DNA of 35,572 bases, from contig CADBBP010000059.1 in the NCBI GenBank assembly GCA_902792855.1, forward strand, positions 1 through 35,572, given 5' to 3'. Shown here in pieces: positions 17,053 to 24,942 of this stretch. Positions within the stretch are counted from its first letter, which is position 1. Each line of letters begins with the position of its first letter. Below the pieces are notes generated by a model. The model worked only from the letters and a program-made list of their open reading frames with translations, ran no database searches and was not told where the DNA came from. Origin of the DNA: an uncultured Prevotellaceae bacterium. GTDB taxonomy: Bacteria > Bacteroidota > Bacteroidia > Bacteroidales > Bacteroidaceae. The position numbers were made by a program, and so were the translations under genes.

Positions 17053-18528
17053 ATGGAAAATAACAAATTCTTTTTCGCAGTTGACCTTGGGGCTACCAGT
17101 GGTCGGACAATCATCGGAACACTAACCAACGGGAAATTCTCACTTGAAGAACTCACGCGTTTTGACAACAACCTCATCCAGACTGGAGGACGGTTTTATT
17201 GGGACATCTACGCCCTGTATTTCGAAATCATAAAGGGACTCAAACTGGCTGCACAAAGGCAGATACCAGTAACGTCCATTGGTATCGACACCTGGGGGGT
17301 GGACTTTGTCTTCATAGGAAAAGACAAGGCCATCTTGAGAAATCCGAGGGCATACAGAGACCCGCATACATTCGGAATGATGGAGGAATATTTTGAGAAA
17401 TGCGTCGATAAGAAGAAGGTCTATGACATCACTGGAATACAATTCATGAATTTCAACTCCCTGTTCCAACTTTATGCCATGAGGCGTAACGAAGACAGTG
17501 CCTTGGAGCAGGCAGAAAAGGTGTTGTTTGTGCCAGATTGCCTCAGCTACATGCTCACTGGAAACATGGTGTGCGAATACACCATTGCATCCACGTCCCA
17601 AATACTTGATCCGAAAACAAAAGAATTGGACAACCAACTCTTGGAAAGCGTCGGTCTTTCAAGAGACAAGTTTGCTCCCATGGTAAATCCTGCCTCTGTC
17701 ATCGGGACGCTCACACCGGAAGTGCAGGAGATGACCGGTCTTGGGGCCGTGCCTGTGGTGGCTGTGGCAGGGCATGACACAGCAAGTGCTGTTGCTGCCG
17801 TGCCCGCAAGTGACGAGCGATTCGCATACCTCAGCAGTGGCACATGGAGCCTCATGGGTATAGAGACCAAGGATGCTGTCATCAATGACAAGAGCTTTGA
17901 ATACAACTTCACCAACGAAGGCGGCATTGAGGGAACCACACGCTTTTTGAAGAACATCTGCGGCATGTGGTTGTATGAAAGGTGCCGCAAGGAATGGACC
18001 GATGCTCCCAAGTCGCACTCTGAGCTTCAGGCAGAGGCAATCAAGGTGAAACCTTTCCAGTCGCTCATCAACCCCGACGACCCGACATTCGCCAATCCGG
18101 CTTCCATGGTGGAGGCCATACAGGACTATTGCCGAAACACCGGGCAGCATGTGCCACAAGGGTATGCCGAGATTTGCAGGTGCATCTTCGACAGCCTCGC
18201 TCTCAGGTATCGCCAGGTATTCACCTGGTTAAAGGAGTTCGCGTCTTTCCCCATCGAAAAACTGCACATCATCGGTGGAGGTTCGCTGAATGCTTACCTC
18301 AACCAGTTCACAGCCAACTCCACAGGCGTGGAAGTGCTTGCAGGACCGCAGGAAGGTACGGCCATCGGCAACATCATGTTGCAGGCCAAGGCATGCGGTG
18401 CCGTTGGTGACATTTGGGAAATGAGGAAAATCATAGCCCAAAGCATTGAAATGAAACACTTCGTTCCCCAAGACAAGCAGTTGTGGGACGAGGCTTACAA
18501 CCACTATCTCGAAGTGGTGAGCAAATAA
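17053..18528 (+). CDS. rhaB: L-rhamnulokinase
   Basis: This 491-residue FGGY-family kinase phosphorylates L-rhamnulose to rhamnulose-1-phosphate in the cytosol. Seen: the phosphate-1 motif D11-LGATSGR18, GIDTWGVDF (77-85), the catalytic-base motif GHD with D242 before TASAVAAVPA, YLSSGTWSLMGIE, and the C-terminal IIGGGSLNAYLNQF of the ATP site. Length matches E. coli RhaB. It is the first gene of the plus-strand rhaB-rhaA-rhaT run, 40 nt before rhaA. The assignment to rhamnulose and not another ketose rests on the motif wording and on the neighbours. Confidence 0.96.
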   Translation: MENNKFFFAVDLGATSGRTIIGTLTNGKFSLEELTRFDNNLIQTGGRFYWDIYALYFEIIKGLKLAAQRQIPVTSIGIDTWGVDFVFIGKDKAILRNPRAYRDPHTFGMMEEYFEKCVDKKKVYDITGIQFMNFNSLFQLYAMRRNEDSALEQAEKVLFVPDCLSYMLTGNMVCEYTIASTSQILDPKTKELDNQLLESVGLSRDKFAPMVNPASVIGTLTPEVQEMTGLGAVPVVAVAGHDTASAVAAVPASDERFAYLSSGTWSLMGIETKDAVINDKSFEYNFTNEGGIEGTTRFLKNICGMWLYERCRKEWTDAPKSHSELQAEAIKVKPFQSLINPDDPTFANPASMVEAIQDYCRNTGQHVPQGYAEICRCIFDSLALRYRQVFTWLKEFASFPIEKLHIIGGGSLNAYLNQFTANSTGVEVLAGPQEGTAIGNIMLQAKACGAVGDIWEMRKIIAQSIEMKHFVPQDKQLWDEAYNHYLEVVSK

Positions 18529-18568
18529 TCAATACCTTTATTCCATCAAATAACAAAAATCAAAAGAC

Positions 18569-19813
18569 ATGAAAGCAGAACTGATTGAGAAAGCCTATGC
18601 CGTGGCGAAAGAGCGCTACGCTGCCATGGGCGTGGACACAGACAAGGCCATCGCCGAACTGGAAAAACAGCAAATCTCCCTACATTGCTGGCAAACTGAC
18701 GACGTGATGGGTTTCGAGCGCAACGAGGCCCTCTCCGGTGGCATCCAAACCACAGGCAACTATCCCGGACGTGCACGCAACATCGACGAGGTGAGAAAGG
18801 ACATCGAGTTTGTAAAAACATTGCTCGCTGGCAACCATCGTCTCAACCTACATGAGATTTACGGTGACTTTGGAGGAAAGTTTGTTGACCGCGACGAGGT
18901 GGGCGTGGAGCATTTCCAAAGTGAGTGGGCCAAGGAAAACAACATGAAGCTCGACTTCAATTCCACTTCATTCTCACATCCAAAGAGCGGCGACCTGACA
19001 CTCTCCAATCCCGACAAGGGCATTCGCGACTTCTGGATTGAGCACACCAAGCGCTGCCGCCGTATCGCCGACGCCATGGGAAAGGCACAGGGCGACCCTT
19101 GCATCATGAACATCTGGGTACACGATGGCTCAAAGGACCTGCCTGTACAGCGCAAGAAATATCGTGAAATCCTTGCTGCTTCGCTTGACGAAATCATGGA
19201 GGAGAAACTGCCTGATATGAAGGCGTGCTTCGAGGCCAAACTCTTCGGCATCGGACTGGAAAGCTACACCGTGGGCTCCCACGACTTCTACACAGCTTAT
19301 TGCGCCACTCGCAAGCAAATCTACACCCTCGACACTGGTCACTATGAGCCTACGGAGAATGTCTCCGACTTCGTCTCCACCCTCCTTATGTACGTGCCGG
19401 AGTTGATGCTCCATGTCAGCCGTCCAGTGCGCTGGGACTCCGACCACGTGACCATCATGAACGACCAGACACTCGACCTCTTCAAGGAATTGGTGCGTGC
19501 CGACGGACTCCATCGCGCACATGTGGGTCTCGACTATTTCGATGCAAGCATCAATCGCATCGGTGCATACATCATTGGTTCGAGAGCTACACAGAAGTGC
19601 ATCCTGCAGGCTCTCCTCGAGCCGGTGGCCAAACTCCGTGAATATGAGGACAACGGTCAGTACTTCGAGCGCCTCGCACTCATGGAGGAAGCCAAGTCGA
19701 TGCCTTTCGGCGCCGTCTTCGACTACTTCAACCTCAAGAACAACGTCCCGGTGGGAGAGGAGTACATCCCTGTCATCCAGCAGTACGAGAAGGACGTCAC
19801 ATCCAAGAGATAA
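18569..19813 (+). CDS. rhaA: L-rhamnose isomerase
   Basis: This 414-residue enzyme interconverts L-rhamnose and L-rhamnulose using divalent metal ions. The family sequence is clear throughout: SLHCWQTDDVMGFE near the N-terminus, GIQTTGNYPGRARN, NLHEIYGDFGGKFVDRDEV, the metal-site region around WVHDGSKD, and VSRPVRWDSDHV. Length is close to E. coli RhaA (419). The rhaT start lies 3 nt after its stop. Confidence 0.98.
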   Translation: MKAELIEKAYAVAKERYAAMGVDTDKAIAELEKQQISLHCWQTDDVMGFERNEALSGGIQTTGNYPGRARNIDEVRKDIEFVKTLLAGNHRLNLHEIYGDFGGKFVDRDEVGVEHFQSEWAKENNMKLDFNSTSFSHPKSGDLTLSNPDKGIRDFWIEHTKRCRRIADAMGKAQGDPCIMNIWVHDGSKDLPVQRKKYREILAASLDEIMEEKLPDMKACFEAKLFGIGLESYTVGSHDFYTAYCATRKQIYTLDTGHYEPTENVSDFVSTLLMYVPELMLHVSRPVRWDSDHVTIMNDQTLDLFKELVRADGLHRAHVGLDYFDASINRIGAYIIGSRATQKCILQALLEPVAKLREYEDNGQYFERLALMEEAKSMPFGAVFDYFNLKNNVPVGEEYIPVIQQYEKDVTSKR

Positions 19814-19816
19814 GAG

Positions 19817-20851
19817 ATGGAGATTGTCATAGGATTGCTTATCATCGCCATCGGAGCCTTCTGCCAGTCGAGTTGCTACGTTCCCATCAACAAGATCAAG
19901 GACTGGTCATGGGAGAGCTACTGGATTGTGCAAGGAGTCTTCGCATGGTTGGTGTTCCCACTGCTCGGAGCACTGCTTGCCGTGCCGGAGGGGCACGGTC
20001 TGTGCGAACTGTTCGCCGGGGCTCCATCGTTCAATATTTGGATGACGGTGTTCTTCGGCGTCTTGTGGGGAGTGGGCGGACTCACTTTCGGCCTCTCCAT
20101 GCGGTATCTCGGCGTGGCCCTCGGGCAGTCGATAGCATTGGGCACCTGTGCCGGACTGGGCACCATCATGGGCCCCGTGCTCCTCAACATCTTCTTCCCT
20201 GAACTCAACGCCTTGCAGTCGCTCACATCGGCTGTCATCATCGGCGTGGTGGTCACCCTTGTGGGTATTGCCATCATTGGCGTGGCAGGTTCCATGAAGG
20301 CGGCGTCGCTTTCCGAGGAGGAGAAGAAGGCGGCGGTGAAGGACTTCAACTTCCCCAAGGGAATCGTCATTGCACTGCTCGCAGGTTTCATGAGCGGCTG
20401 CTTCAATGTGGGTCTTGAATTTGGCAAGAACATCAACTTTGGTGAACTCACCGACCCAATGTACCGCACACTACCGGCAACTTTGCTGGTCACTTTCGGA
20501 GGTTTTGTCACCAATGCTGTCTATTGTTTCTTCCAAAACCAGAAAAATGGTACGTGGGGAGACTACAAGAAGACAAGTGTGTGGGGGAATAACTTGCTGT
20601 TCTGCGCCTTGGCCGGTGTACTGTGGTACAGCCAGTTCTTCGGTCTGTCGCTCGGACGAAGCTTCTTCGAGCCTGGCAGCACGATGGATGTCTTGTCGTT
20701 CTGCATCCTTATGGCACTCAATGTTGTCTTTTCCAACGTGTGGGGAATTATCCTCAAGGAATGGAAGGGATGCTCGCAGAAGACCATCGCCGTGCTGGTG
20801 GTGGGCATCGTGGTGCTCATCATATCCACATTCCTGCCTAAACTCTTGTAA
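19817..20851 (+). CDS. rhaT: L-rhamnose/proton symporter
   Basis: This 344-residue membrane protein, the same length as E. coli RhaT, has ten hydrophobic segments and takes up rhamnose with protons across the inner membrane. Seen: QSSCYVPINKIKDWSWESYW in the first loop, GGLTFGLSMRYLGVALGQSI, and FPKGIVIALLAGFMSGCFN. It begins 3 nt after rhaA and ends just before a bidirectional terminator facing rhaD. Confidence 0.96.
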   Translation: MEIVIGLLIIAIGAFCQSSCYVPINKIKDWSWESYWIVQGVFAWLVFPLLGALLAVPEGHGLCELFAGAPSFNIWMTVFFGVLWGVGGLTFGLSMRYLGVALGQSIALGTCAGLGTIMGPVLLNIFFPELNALQSLTSAVIIGVVVTLVGIAIIGVAGSMKAASLSEEEKKAAVKDFNFPKGIVIALLAGFMSGCFNVGLEFGKNINFGELTDPMYRTLPATLLVTFGGFVTNAVYCFFQNQKNGTWGDYKKTSVWGNNLLFCALAGVLWYSQFFGLSLGRSFFEPGSTMDVLSFCILMALNVVFSNVWGIILKEWKGCSQKTIAVLVVGIVVLIISTFLPKLL

Positions 20852-20869
20852 CTGAGAGATATGCACATA

Positions 20870-20911
20870 AAACAAGTCCCCGATGGCTTTAAAACCACGG
20901 GGACTTGTTTG
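20870..20911. terminator. Bidirectional terminator between rhaT and rhaD
   Basis: AACAAGTCCCCG (ending 20882) and CGGGGACTTGTT (from 20898) pair perfectly over 13 bp around a 15-nt loop. The flanking A-rich left side and T-rich right side (TTTGTTT) serve both strands. It sits in the 79-bp gap between convergent genes. Confidence 0.85.
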
Positions 20912-20930
20912 TTTCTGTTGGAGCAAAGCC

Positions 20931-21740
20931 TTACTTGGGCAAGTTGAAGGCTACGCTCATTTCCTTCATCTGCTCTTGGCTCATTCCTTCGGGCTCGAAG
21001 CCCATGGCTTTGGCATTGAAGTAAATCTTTGCACTCTTCACCAACACGTCAATCTGGTCGAAGGCGTCCATCACGTCAAGACCTTGGGCGAACACACCAT
21101 GCTTCTCCCACAGCACCACGTCGTAGTCGTCGAGTTCCTTGAGGGTGGCGTCGGCCAGCTCCACGCTGCCTGGTAGCGTGTAGGGGATGATGCCCAAGCC
21201 CAGCGGACAGAAGGCCTTCGTCTCAGGTATCATGCTCCATAGCAGGTTGCTCAGCACGTCTTTCTCCAAGAAAGCTTTGTTGTGGCTCATCGCCACCAGT
21301 TCGATGGGATGGGTGTGCACCGTGGCATTATATGATGAACCTTTCTCTATCAGGTGGTTGTGCACCGTCAGGTGAGAGGGAAGCTCGCTGGTGGGTTGCA
21401 CGGGGTTGTCGGCTATGATGACATAGCTGGAGCAGTCGTCGAGGATGCGGATGACGCTGCCGTTGTCCATGGGCCAACGGGCAAGGTCGCGCATGCGCTT
21501 GCCGGTGCCTTTGCAGTAGAAATAGTTGCCTTTAAGTAGTGGAAGGGTTGTTCCGATGGGTTTCACCTCGCTGATGGCGGGCATCTGACGCACTTCGTCA
21601 TCTATAAACTTTGTGATGTTCACAGTGATGTTGCCGCCGTTGCGCTCGGCCCATCCATTTTGCCAAAGATAGCCGGCCACTTCGGCTATCTTTTCAACCT
21701 CTTGCCGCAGAGCGGGACGGTTTTCAAGAATACTTTTCAT
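20931..21740 (-). CDS. rhaD: L-rhamnulose-1-phosphate aldolase
   Basis: This 269-residue class II aldolase cleaves rhamnulose-1-phosphate to dihydroxyacetone phosphate and L-lactaldehyde. Zinc ligands line up with the E. coli enzyme: H142 and H144 in VHTHP, H214 in EKHGVF, and catalytic E119 in TSELPSHLTVHN. The N-terminal WAERNGGN and the phosphate-site region CKGTGKRMRD are present. Unlike the rest of the rha genes it lies on the minus strand, 39 nt downstream of the AraC regulator, so it is probably co-transcribed with that regulator. Confidence 0.97.
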   Translation of the reverse strand: MKSILENRPALRQEVEKIAEVAGYLWQNGWAERNGGNITVNITKFIDDEVRQMPAISEVKPIGTTLPLLKGNYFYCKGTGKRMRDLARWPMDNGSVIRILDDCSSYVIIADNPVQPTSELPSHLTVHNHLIEKGSSYNATVHTHPIELVAMSHNKAFLEKDVLSNLLWSMIPETKAFCPLGLGIIPYTLPGSVELADATLKELDDYDVVLWEKHGVFAQGLDVMDAFDQIDVLVKSAKIYFNAKAMGFEPEGMSQEQMKEMSVAFNLPK

Positions 21741-21779
21741 ACTTTTAGTTTGTTTTTGATGATGTTTGGGTTATTGCTG

Positions 21780-22655
21780 TCATGAATTCTGCTCCCTGAA
21801 ATCGCTGGGTTTCATTCCCGTTTTCATACGGAATTTGGAAGAGAAGTAGTCGGGAGAGTCAAAGTTGAGACGATAGGCTATCTCCTTAATGCTGAATTTG
21901 GTGGTGGATAGCAATTCCTTGGCACGCTGCAGGCGTAGGTCTTGTTGGTAGAGGGCAGGAGAAAGTCCCGTGTGCTCCTTGAATAGTTTGCGGAAATTGG
22001 AGTAGCTCACACCCATGTCCTCGGCCAGTTGCTGGATGGTAAGGTCGCTCTCCAACGCCTCGCGTATGCGCAGTCGGGCCCGGCTGATCATTTCCACATG
22101 TGTCTGGTTCTTGTTGAGCACAATGTTTCGCTCAAGGGCATACATCGTGCCGATGAGGTGGTTGACAATGCCGGCGAGCAACTGCTGCGAGTAGGCGGCC
22201 TCTTCCTGAGCGGCACGAAGGGCCTTCTCGTATAATTCCACGATTTCTGCGGAAAACCCTACTCGGTAGATTGGCTTTTCTGGGCTGAGAAAACCTCCAT
22301 GCACGCGGTCGTCCATGTTGCGGCCCTTGAAGCCTATCCAGTAACTCTTCCAAACGGAGTGCTTCCGGGGGCCATAGCTGTGCCATACACCTGGAAAGAG
22401 CAGGAAGATGTCGCCGGCCTTGATGCTTTTCTCGCCAGTGATGTGCGAGCGGAAGAAACCATCGCCCTCAAGGAGATAAAGCATTTGGTATTCGTTCAAT
22501 TCACGGCCTTTGTCCATGTCGAAATAATAGCCGTCGGCATGGCCTTTCGTGGGGTAGTGTTCGCTCTCGCCCACGTCATCATAGCCCACGGTACTCACCG
22601 TAAGGCCCCATTTGGCATCGCGCTCATTGGCTACAAGGTATTTGCTGTTTTGCAT
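21780..22655 (-). CDS. AraC-family regulator, probable rhamnose activator
   Basis: This 291-residue protein has an N-terminal cupin sensor domain (about 40-110, with AGDIFLLFPGVWHSYGP) and a C-terminal double helix-turn-helix (about 190-287). The first helix pair includes IQQLAEDMGVSYSNFRKLFK and the second IKEIAYRLNFDSPDYFSSKF, closing with GMKPSDFR. I chose the ATG at 22655 because the upstream in-frame extension to 22901 passes through the promoter and looks non-coding. It lies directly before rhaD, so control of rhaD and of the convergent rhaBAT run is the likely job. The effector (rhamnose or rhamnulose) is inferred from context. Confidence 0.88.
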   Translation of the reverse strand: MQNSKYLVANERDAKWGLTVSTVGYDDVGESEHYPTKGHADGYYFDMDKGRELNEYQMLYLLEGDGFFRSHITGEKSIKAGDIFLLFPGVWHSYGPRKHSVWKSYWIGFKGRNMDDRVHGGFLSPEKPIYRVGFSAEIVELYEKALRAAQEEAAYSQQLLAGIVNHLIGTMYALERNIVLNKNQTHVEMISRARLRIREALESDLTIQQLAEDMGVSYSNFRKLFKEHTGLSPALYQQDLRLQRAKELLSTTKFSIKEIAYRLNFDSPDYFSSKFRMKTGMKPSDFREQNS

Positions 22656-22719
22656 GGTTTGATGTGTTTGATGCTTTGGAATGCCTGTGCCTGATATGCA
22701 CTTGTACTCTTTTATTTTG

Positions 22720-22750
22720 CAAAAATAATCTTTTCTTATGACATTTGCAA
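22720..22750 (-). promoter_or_regulatory. Promoter of the AraC regulator-rhaD operon
   Basis: Read on the minus strand, TTG (22750-22748) is followed after exactly 20 nt by TATTTTTG (22727-22720), a full -33/-7 match. The predicted leader is about 58 nt. This promoter also supports the regulator start at 22655. Confidence 0.7.
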
Positions 22751-22827
22751 AAGATTGCCCCTTTTTTTCTATCTGATGGCGTATGAAATCCTTGCAGCAG
22801 TTGTGCGAAAAAAATATCCTATTGAAA

Positions 22828-22852
22828 ACGTTAACGTCAAAAAACAGCTGTT
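22828..22852. promoter_or_regulatory. Pair of perfect 10-bp palindromes
   Basis: ACGTTAACGT (22828-22837) and AACAGCTGTT (22843-22852) are each perfect palindromes, with centres 15 bp apart. They lie between the divergent regulator promoter and the -7 box of the small gene at 22928, about 29 nt upstream of that box. The placement suggests operator sites for one or two dimeric regulators. The two half-sites differ in sequence. Confidence 0.4.
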
Positions 22853-22880
22853 CAGAGGTACAATAAGTCTTGAAAAGGAT

Positions 22881-22888
22881 TACCTTTG
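22881..22888 (+). promoter_or_regulatory. Putative -7 box for the 83-residue gene
   Basis: TACCTTTG matches TAnnTTTG and lies 39 nt before the ATG at 22928. No TTG is found 20 nt upstream, where the palindrome pair ends instead. Confidence 0.5.
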
Positions 22889-22927
22889 CACTTGAAAACA
22901 AATTACTAACAACATAAAGAAAAAGAA

Positions 22928-23179
22928 ATGGAAAAGATTTTCGTTATCGGCGACAGAGAGAAAAACGAGTGGCTCGCAGTGTTCAATCCCACTGACAAAC
23001 TGATGTCATTCTGCAACGAACTTGACAAGGCCAAGACTTATGGAGACCCCAATGAGGCTTTCGACCAACTTCAGCAAATGCAACTCACCGGCTATTTCAC
23101 CGACCTGGGCATCTACCTCGTTGAGGATGGAAAGGCTTATATAGCCGGAGAACGTGACAATTTCCACCCTGTGGATTAA
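22928..23179 (+). CDS. Small conserved-looking hypothetical protein (83 residues)
   Basis: This acidic, soluble 83-residue protein has no signal peptide or membrane segment. It begins MEKIFVIGDREKNEWLAVFN and ends GERDNFHPVD. The mix of strands and a central helix (NEAFDQLQQMQLTGYF) suggests a small folded domain. I do not recognise the family. It is likely real: it has its own -7 box, a purine-rich leader (AAAGAAAAAGAA), normal codon use, and a very strong terminator straight after it. It is monocistronic and is divergent from the rhamnose regulator. Confidence 0.75.
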   Translation: MEKIFVIGDREKNEWLAVFNPTDKLMSFCNELDKAKTYGDPNEAFDQLQQMQLTGYFTDLGIYLVEDGKAYIAGERDNFHPVD

Positions 23180-23194
23180 TGGCTCACACCCCCC

Positions 23195-23245
23195 AACAAG
23201 GCCGCCCCGTTGTTCTTTTCAGAGCACGGGGCGGCCTTGTTTTCG
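23195..23245 (+). terminator. Strong terminator after the 83-residue gene
   Basis: AACAAGGCCGCCCCGT (23195-23210) pairs perfectly over 16 bp with 23226-23241, around a 15-nt loop and followed by T residues. The symmetry may also stop transcripts arriving from the minus strand. Confidence 0.9.
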
Positions 23246-23271
23246 TCCATCATTGGCTGATGATGGTTCTG

Positions 23272-23829
23272 TTAGTTATGCTGGCTTTTGTGCAGTTTCT
23301 TGTCCAACTTGAATTCCCAGCGGAGTTGCTTGAGCGCTGATTTTGAAAGGTAGGCCTCTGCTTGGTGCTTGCCGCTGGTGAAGATAAACTGCAGGCGCTT
23401 GCCACCGATAGCCTTTTTTTTCACCACGCAGGTGATGGTGGTGGGCTTGCCCAGTCTGTCGGAGCCTGTGGCGGCCCTGCCCTGGAATTCCATAGTTGTC
23501 TCCTCATTCTTGTCAAAGAGGTCGAGGATGTTGTCGAGTGTGCCAAAGGCTTCGTCGGATGTTGCACCCAGCCAAAGGCAACACTCCTTGACCTGTTCGA
23601 AAGAAGTATCGGTGATGTCATCGCGGAAAACCTTCAAGATGTTGAAATTACGTCCAAGGCCGAGGTAATAGCTGAAGGTGCCGTCTTCGTCCTTGTAGGT
23701 GAAGATGGTAAACTCGTTGTCGTTCTGTTCCACTTCGGCTACTTCCATTCGCATCCCGACGGGGATGTTTTGTGCAGTCGCCACAACGGTGGCGAGGGTT
23801 GCCAGCAGAGTGAAAATAAAATGTTTCAT
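23272..23829 (-). CDS. Secreted hypothetical protein (185 residues)
   Basis: A clear signal peptide (about 1-19, cleavage after ATAQ) is followed by a basic C-terminus rich in lysine (FKLDKKLHKSQHN). The middle holds alternating strand-like segments (NEFTIFTYKDEDGTFSYYLG, TTITCVVKKK, RLQFIFTSGKHQAEAYL). Two adjacent cysteines (KECC, about 82-83) could form or bind something. I do not recognise the family. It lies 69 nt after the zinc-ribbon gene on the same strand, with no clear promoter box between, so it may be the last gene of the polysaccharide transcript or an independent gene. Confidence 0.75.
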   Translation of the reverse strand: MKHFIFTLLATLATVVATAQNIPVGMRMEVAEVEQNDNEFTIFTYKDEDGTFSYYLGLGRNFNILKVFRDDITDTSFEQVKECCLWLGATSDEAFGTLDNILDLFDKNEETTMEFQGRAATGSDRLGKPTTITCVVKKKAIGGKRLQFIFTSGKHQAEAYLSKSALKQLRWEFKLDKKLHKSQHN

Positions 23830-23898
23830 GTTGTCAATGGTTGGTTTTGTTTTCTTTTATGTGGCATGTCGCCTCTCTCTTTATAAATGATGTATTAT

Positions 23899-24192
23899 TT
23901 ATGTCCAGAATTCCTTTTTCCCAGTGTCTGCCATTTTCCCTCCGCATCGTGGGCAGGTTTTCTTGTCCCATATTTTGATATTCTCGCTTCCGCATCTCAG
24001 GCATAAGCGTCCCACTTCGCTGCGAAATGATGGAGCCACGTCGGAAATGATGCCACCCACCACCAAATGTTGGATGGTTTTGCAGTCGGGGCAGCTCACC
24101 GCCGTGATTTCCTGTCGGAAGAGGCCGCGCCCCTCGTAAAGCTCAGCCTCATAGCCACATTCACGGCACTGGAAAGTCTTTTTCCACGACAT
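23899..24192 (-). CDS. Eight-cysteine zinc-ribbon protein
   Basis: This 97-residue protein has four CxxC knuckles: C9-C12, C34-C37, C64-C67 and C80-C83. This suggests two rubredoxin-like zinc ribbons (knuckles 1+2 and 3+4). No signal or membrane segment is present. It starts 3 nt after the nucleotidyltransferase stop, so it is co-translated with sugar-activation genes, an unusual setting. Possible roles are a nucleic-acid or protein adaptor, but none can be shown. Confidence 0.75.
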   Translation of the reverse strand: MSWKKTFQCRECGYEAELYEGRGLFRQEITAVSCPDCKTIQHLVVGGIISDVAPSFRSEVGRLCLRCGSENIKIWDKKTCPRCGGKMADTGKKEFWT

Positions 24193-24195
24193 CTC

Positions 24196-24927
24196 TCACC
24201 CGAAGAGCCGCTGAGCCTCCTCGTAACTGTCGAGGGAGCCGATGTCGTAGCGCCCGCCAGGCATAGGCCAGGCATGCATCGTCGTCACCTCTACCAAGTA
24301 GTGTGCCAAGTTGCCGGGTGCGTCGAAGCCGCAACCGTGAGCCATGCAGTCCCTGATGAGAGGGAGGTCTTCGCGTCGGTAGATGTAGAAGGGCGGGACG
24401 GCCCATTCGGAGACGGGCTTTTCCGGCTTCTCCTGCATCTGTAGCACACGCATTTGGCTGTCCACCTCTATCACGCCTGTGCGCTGTAGGCGGCGCAGCT
24501 CCGGTTCGTGGTAACACATGATGACCGATGACTGACGCTCCTTGAAAAAATCCACGAAGCCTTTCAACGAGAATGTCAGGATGTTGTCGGCTGCCAGCAC
24601 CATGATGTCGTCGTCAACGGCGCATTGTTCTATCGCCAGAAGCAAGTCGCGAACGGCCCCGAGACGGTTGTCGTTGCTTGTCGTTCCATCGTCGATGATG
24701 CGTATGGGGTGTTGGTAGTGGACTGTCGCAAGCCATTGCTCAAAGATGGGAGCGAACTTGTGGTTGGTGACGATGATGTGCTCGTCGATGTCGGTCATGG
24801 GGTCGATGTCGTCGAGCAGACGCTCCAAGATAGACCGGTTTCCTACTTTCAAAAGGGGTTTGGGGTAGTTCTCTGTAAGTGGGTAGAGCCGTGTGGCGTA
24901 GCCCGCTGCGATGATGATGTTTTTCAT
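24196..24927 (-). CDS. Sugar-1-phosphate nucleotidyltransferase
   Basis: This 243-residue NTP_transferase-fold enzyme joins a sugar-1-phosphate to a nucleotide. The signature IIAAGYATRLYPLTENYPKP (5-24) contains the nucleotide-binding loop. It deviates from the common GxGTRL in having Tyr-Ala before TRL. VLAADNIL is the metal-binding Asp motif in place of GD, and EKPEKP is the sugar-site motif. No C-terminal hexapeptide domain is present, so it resembles short RmlA or mannose-1-phosphate guanylyltransferase-like forms. It sits 15 nt after the GHMP kinase. The pair would turn a free sugar into a nucleotide sugar. Which sugar and base cannot be read. Confidence 0.88.
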   Translation of the reverse strand: MKNIIIAAGYATRLYPLTENYPKPLLKVGNRSILERLLDDIDPMTDIDEHIIVTNHKFAPIFEQWLATVHYQHPIRIIDDGTTSNDNRLGAVRDLLLAIEQCAVDDDIMVLAADNILTFSLKGFVDFFKERQSSVIMCYHEPELRRLQRTGVIEVDSQMRVLQMQEKPEKPVSEWAVPPFYIYRREDLPLIRDCMAHGCGFDAPGNLAHYLVEVTTMHAWPMPGGRYDIGSLDSYEEAQRLFG

Positions 24928-24942
24928 TTTGTTGATTGGTTT

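Noticed and set aside
22656-22901. An 82-residue N-terminal extension of the AraC regulator
   Set aside because: It would run across a full -33/-7 promoter and is cysteine/lysine-rich without a domain. The ATG at 22655 begins the cupin domain properly.
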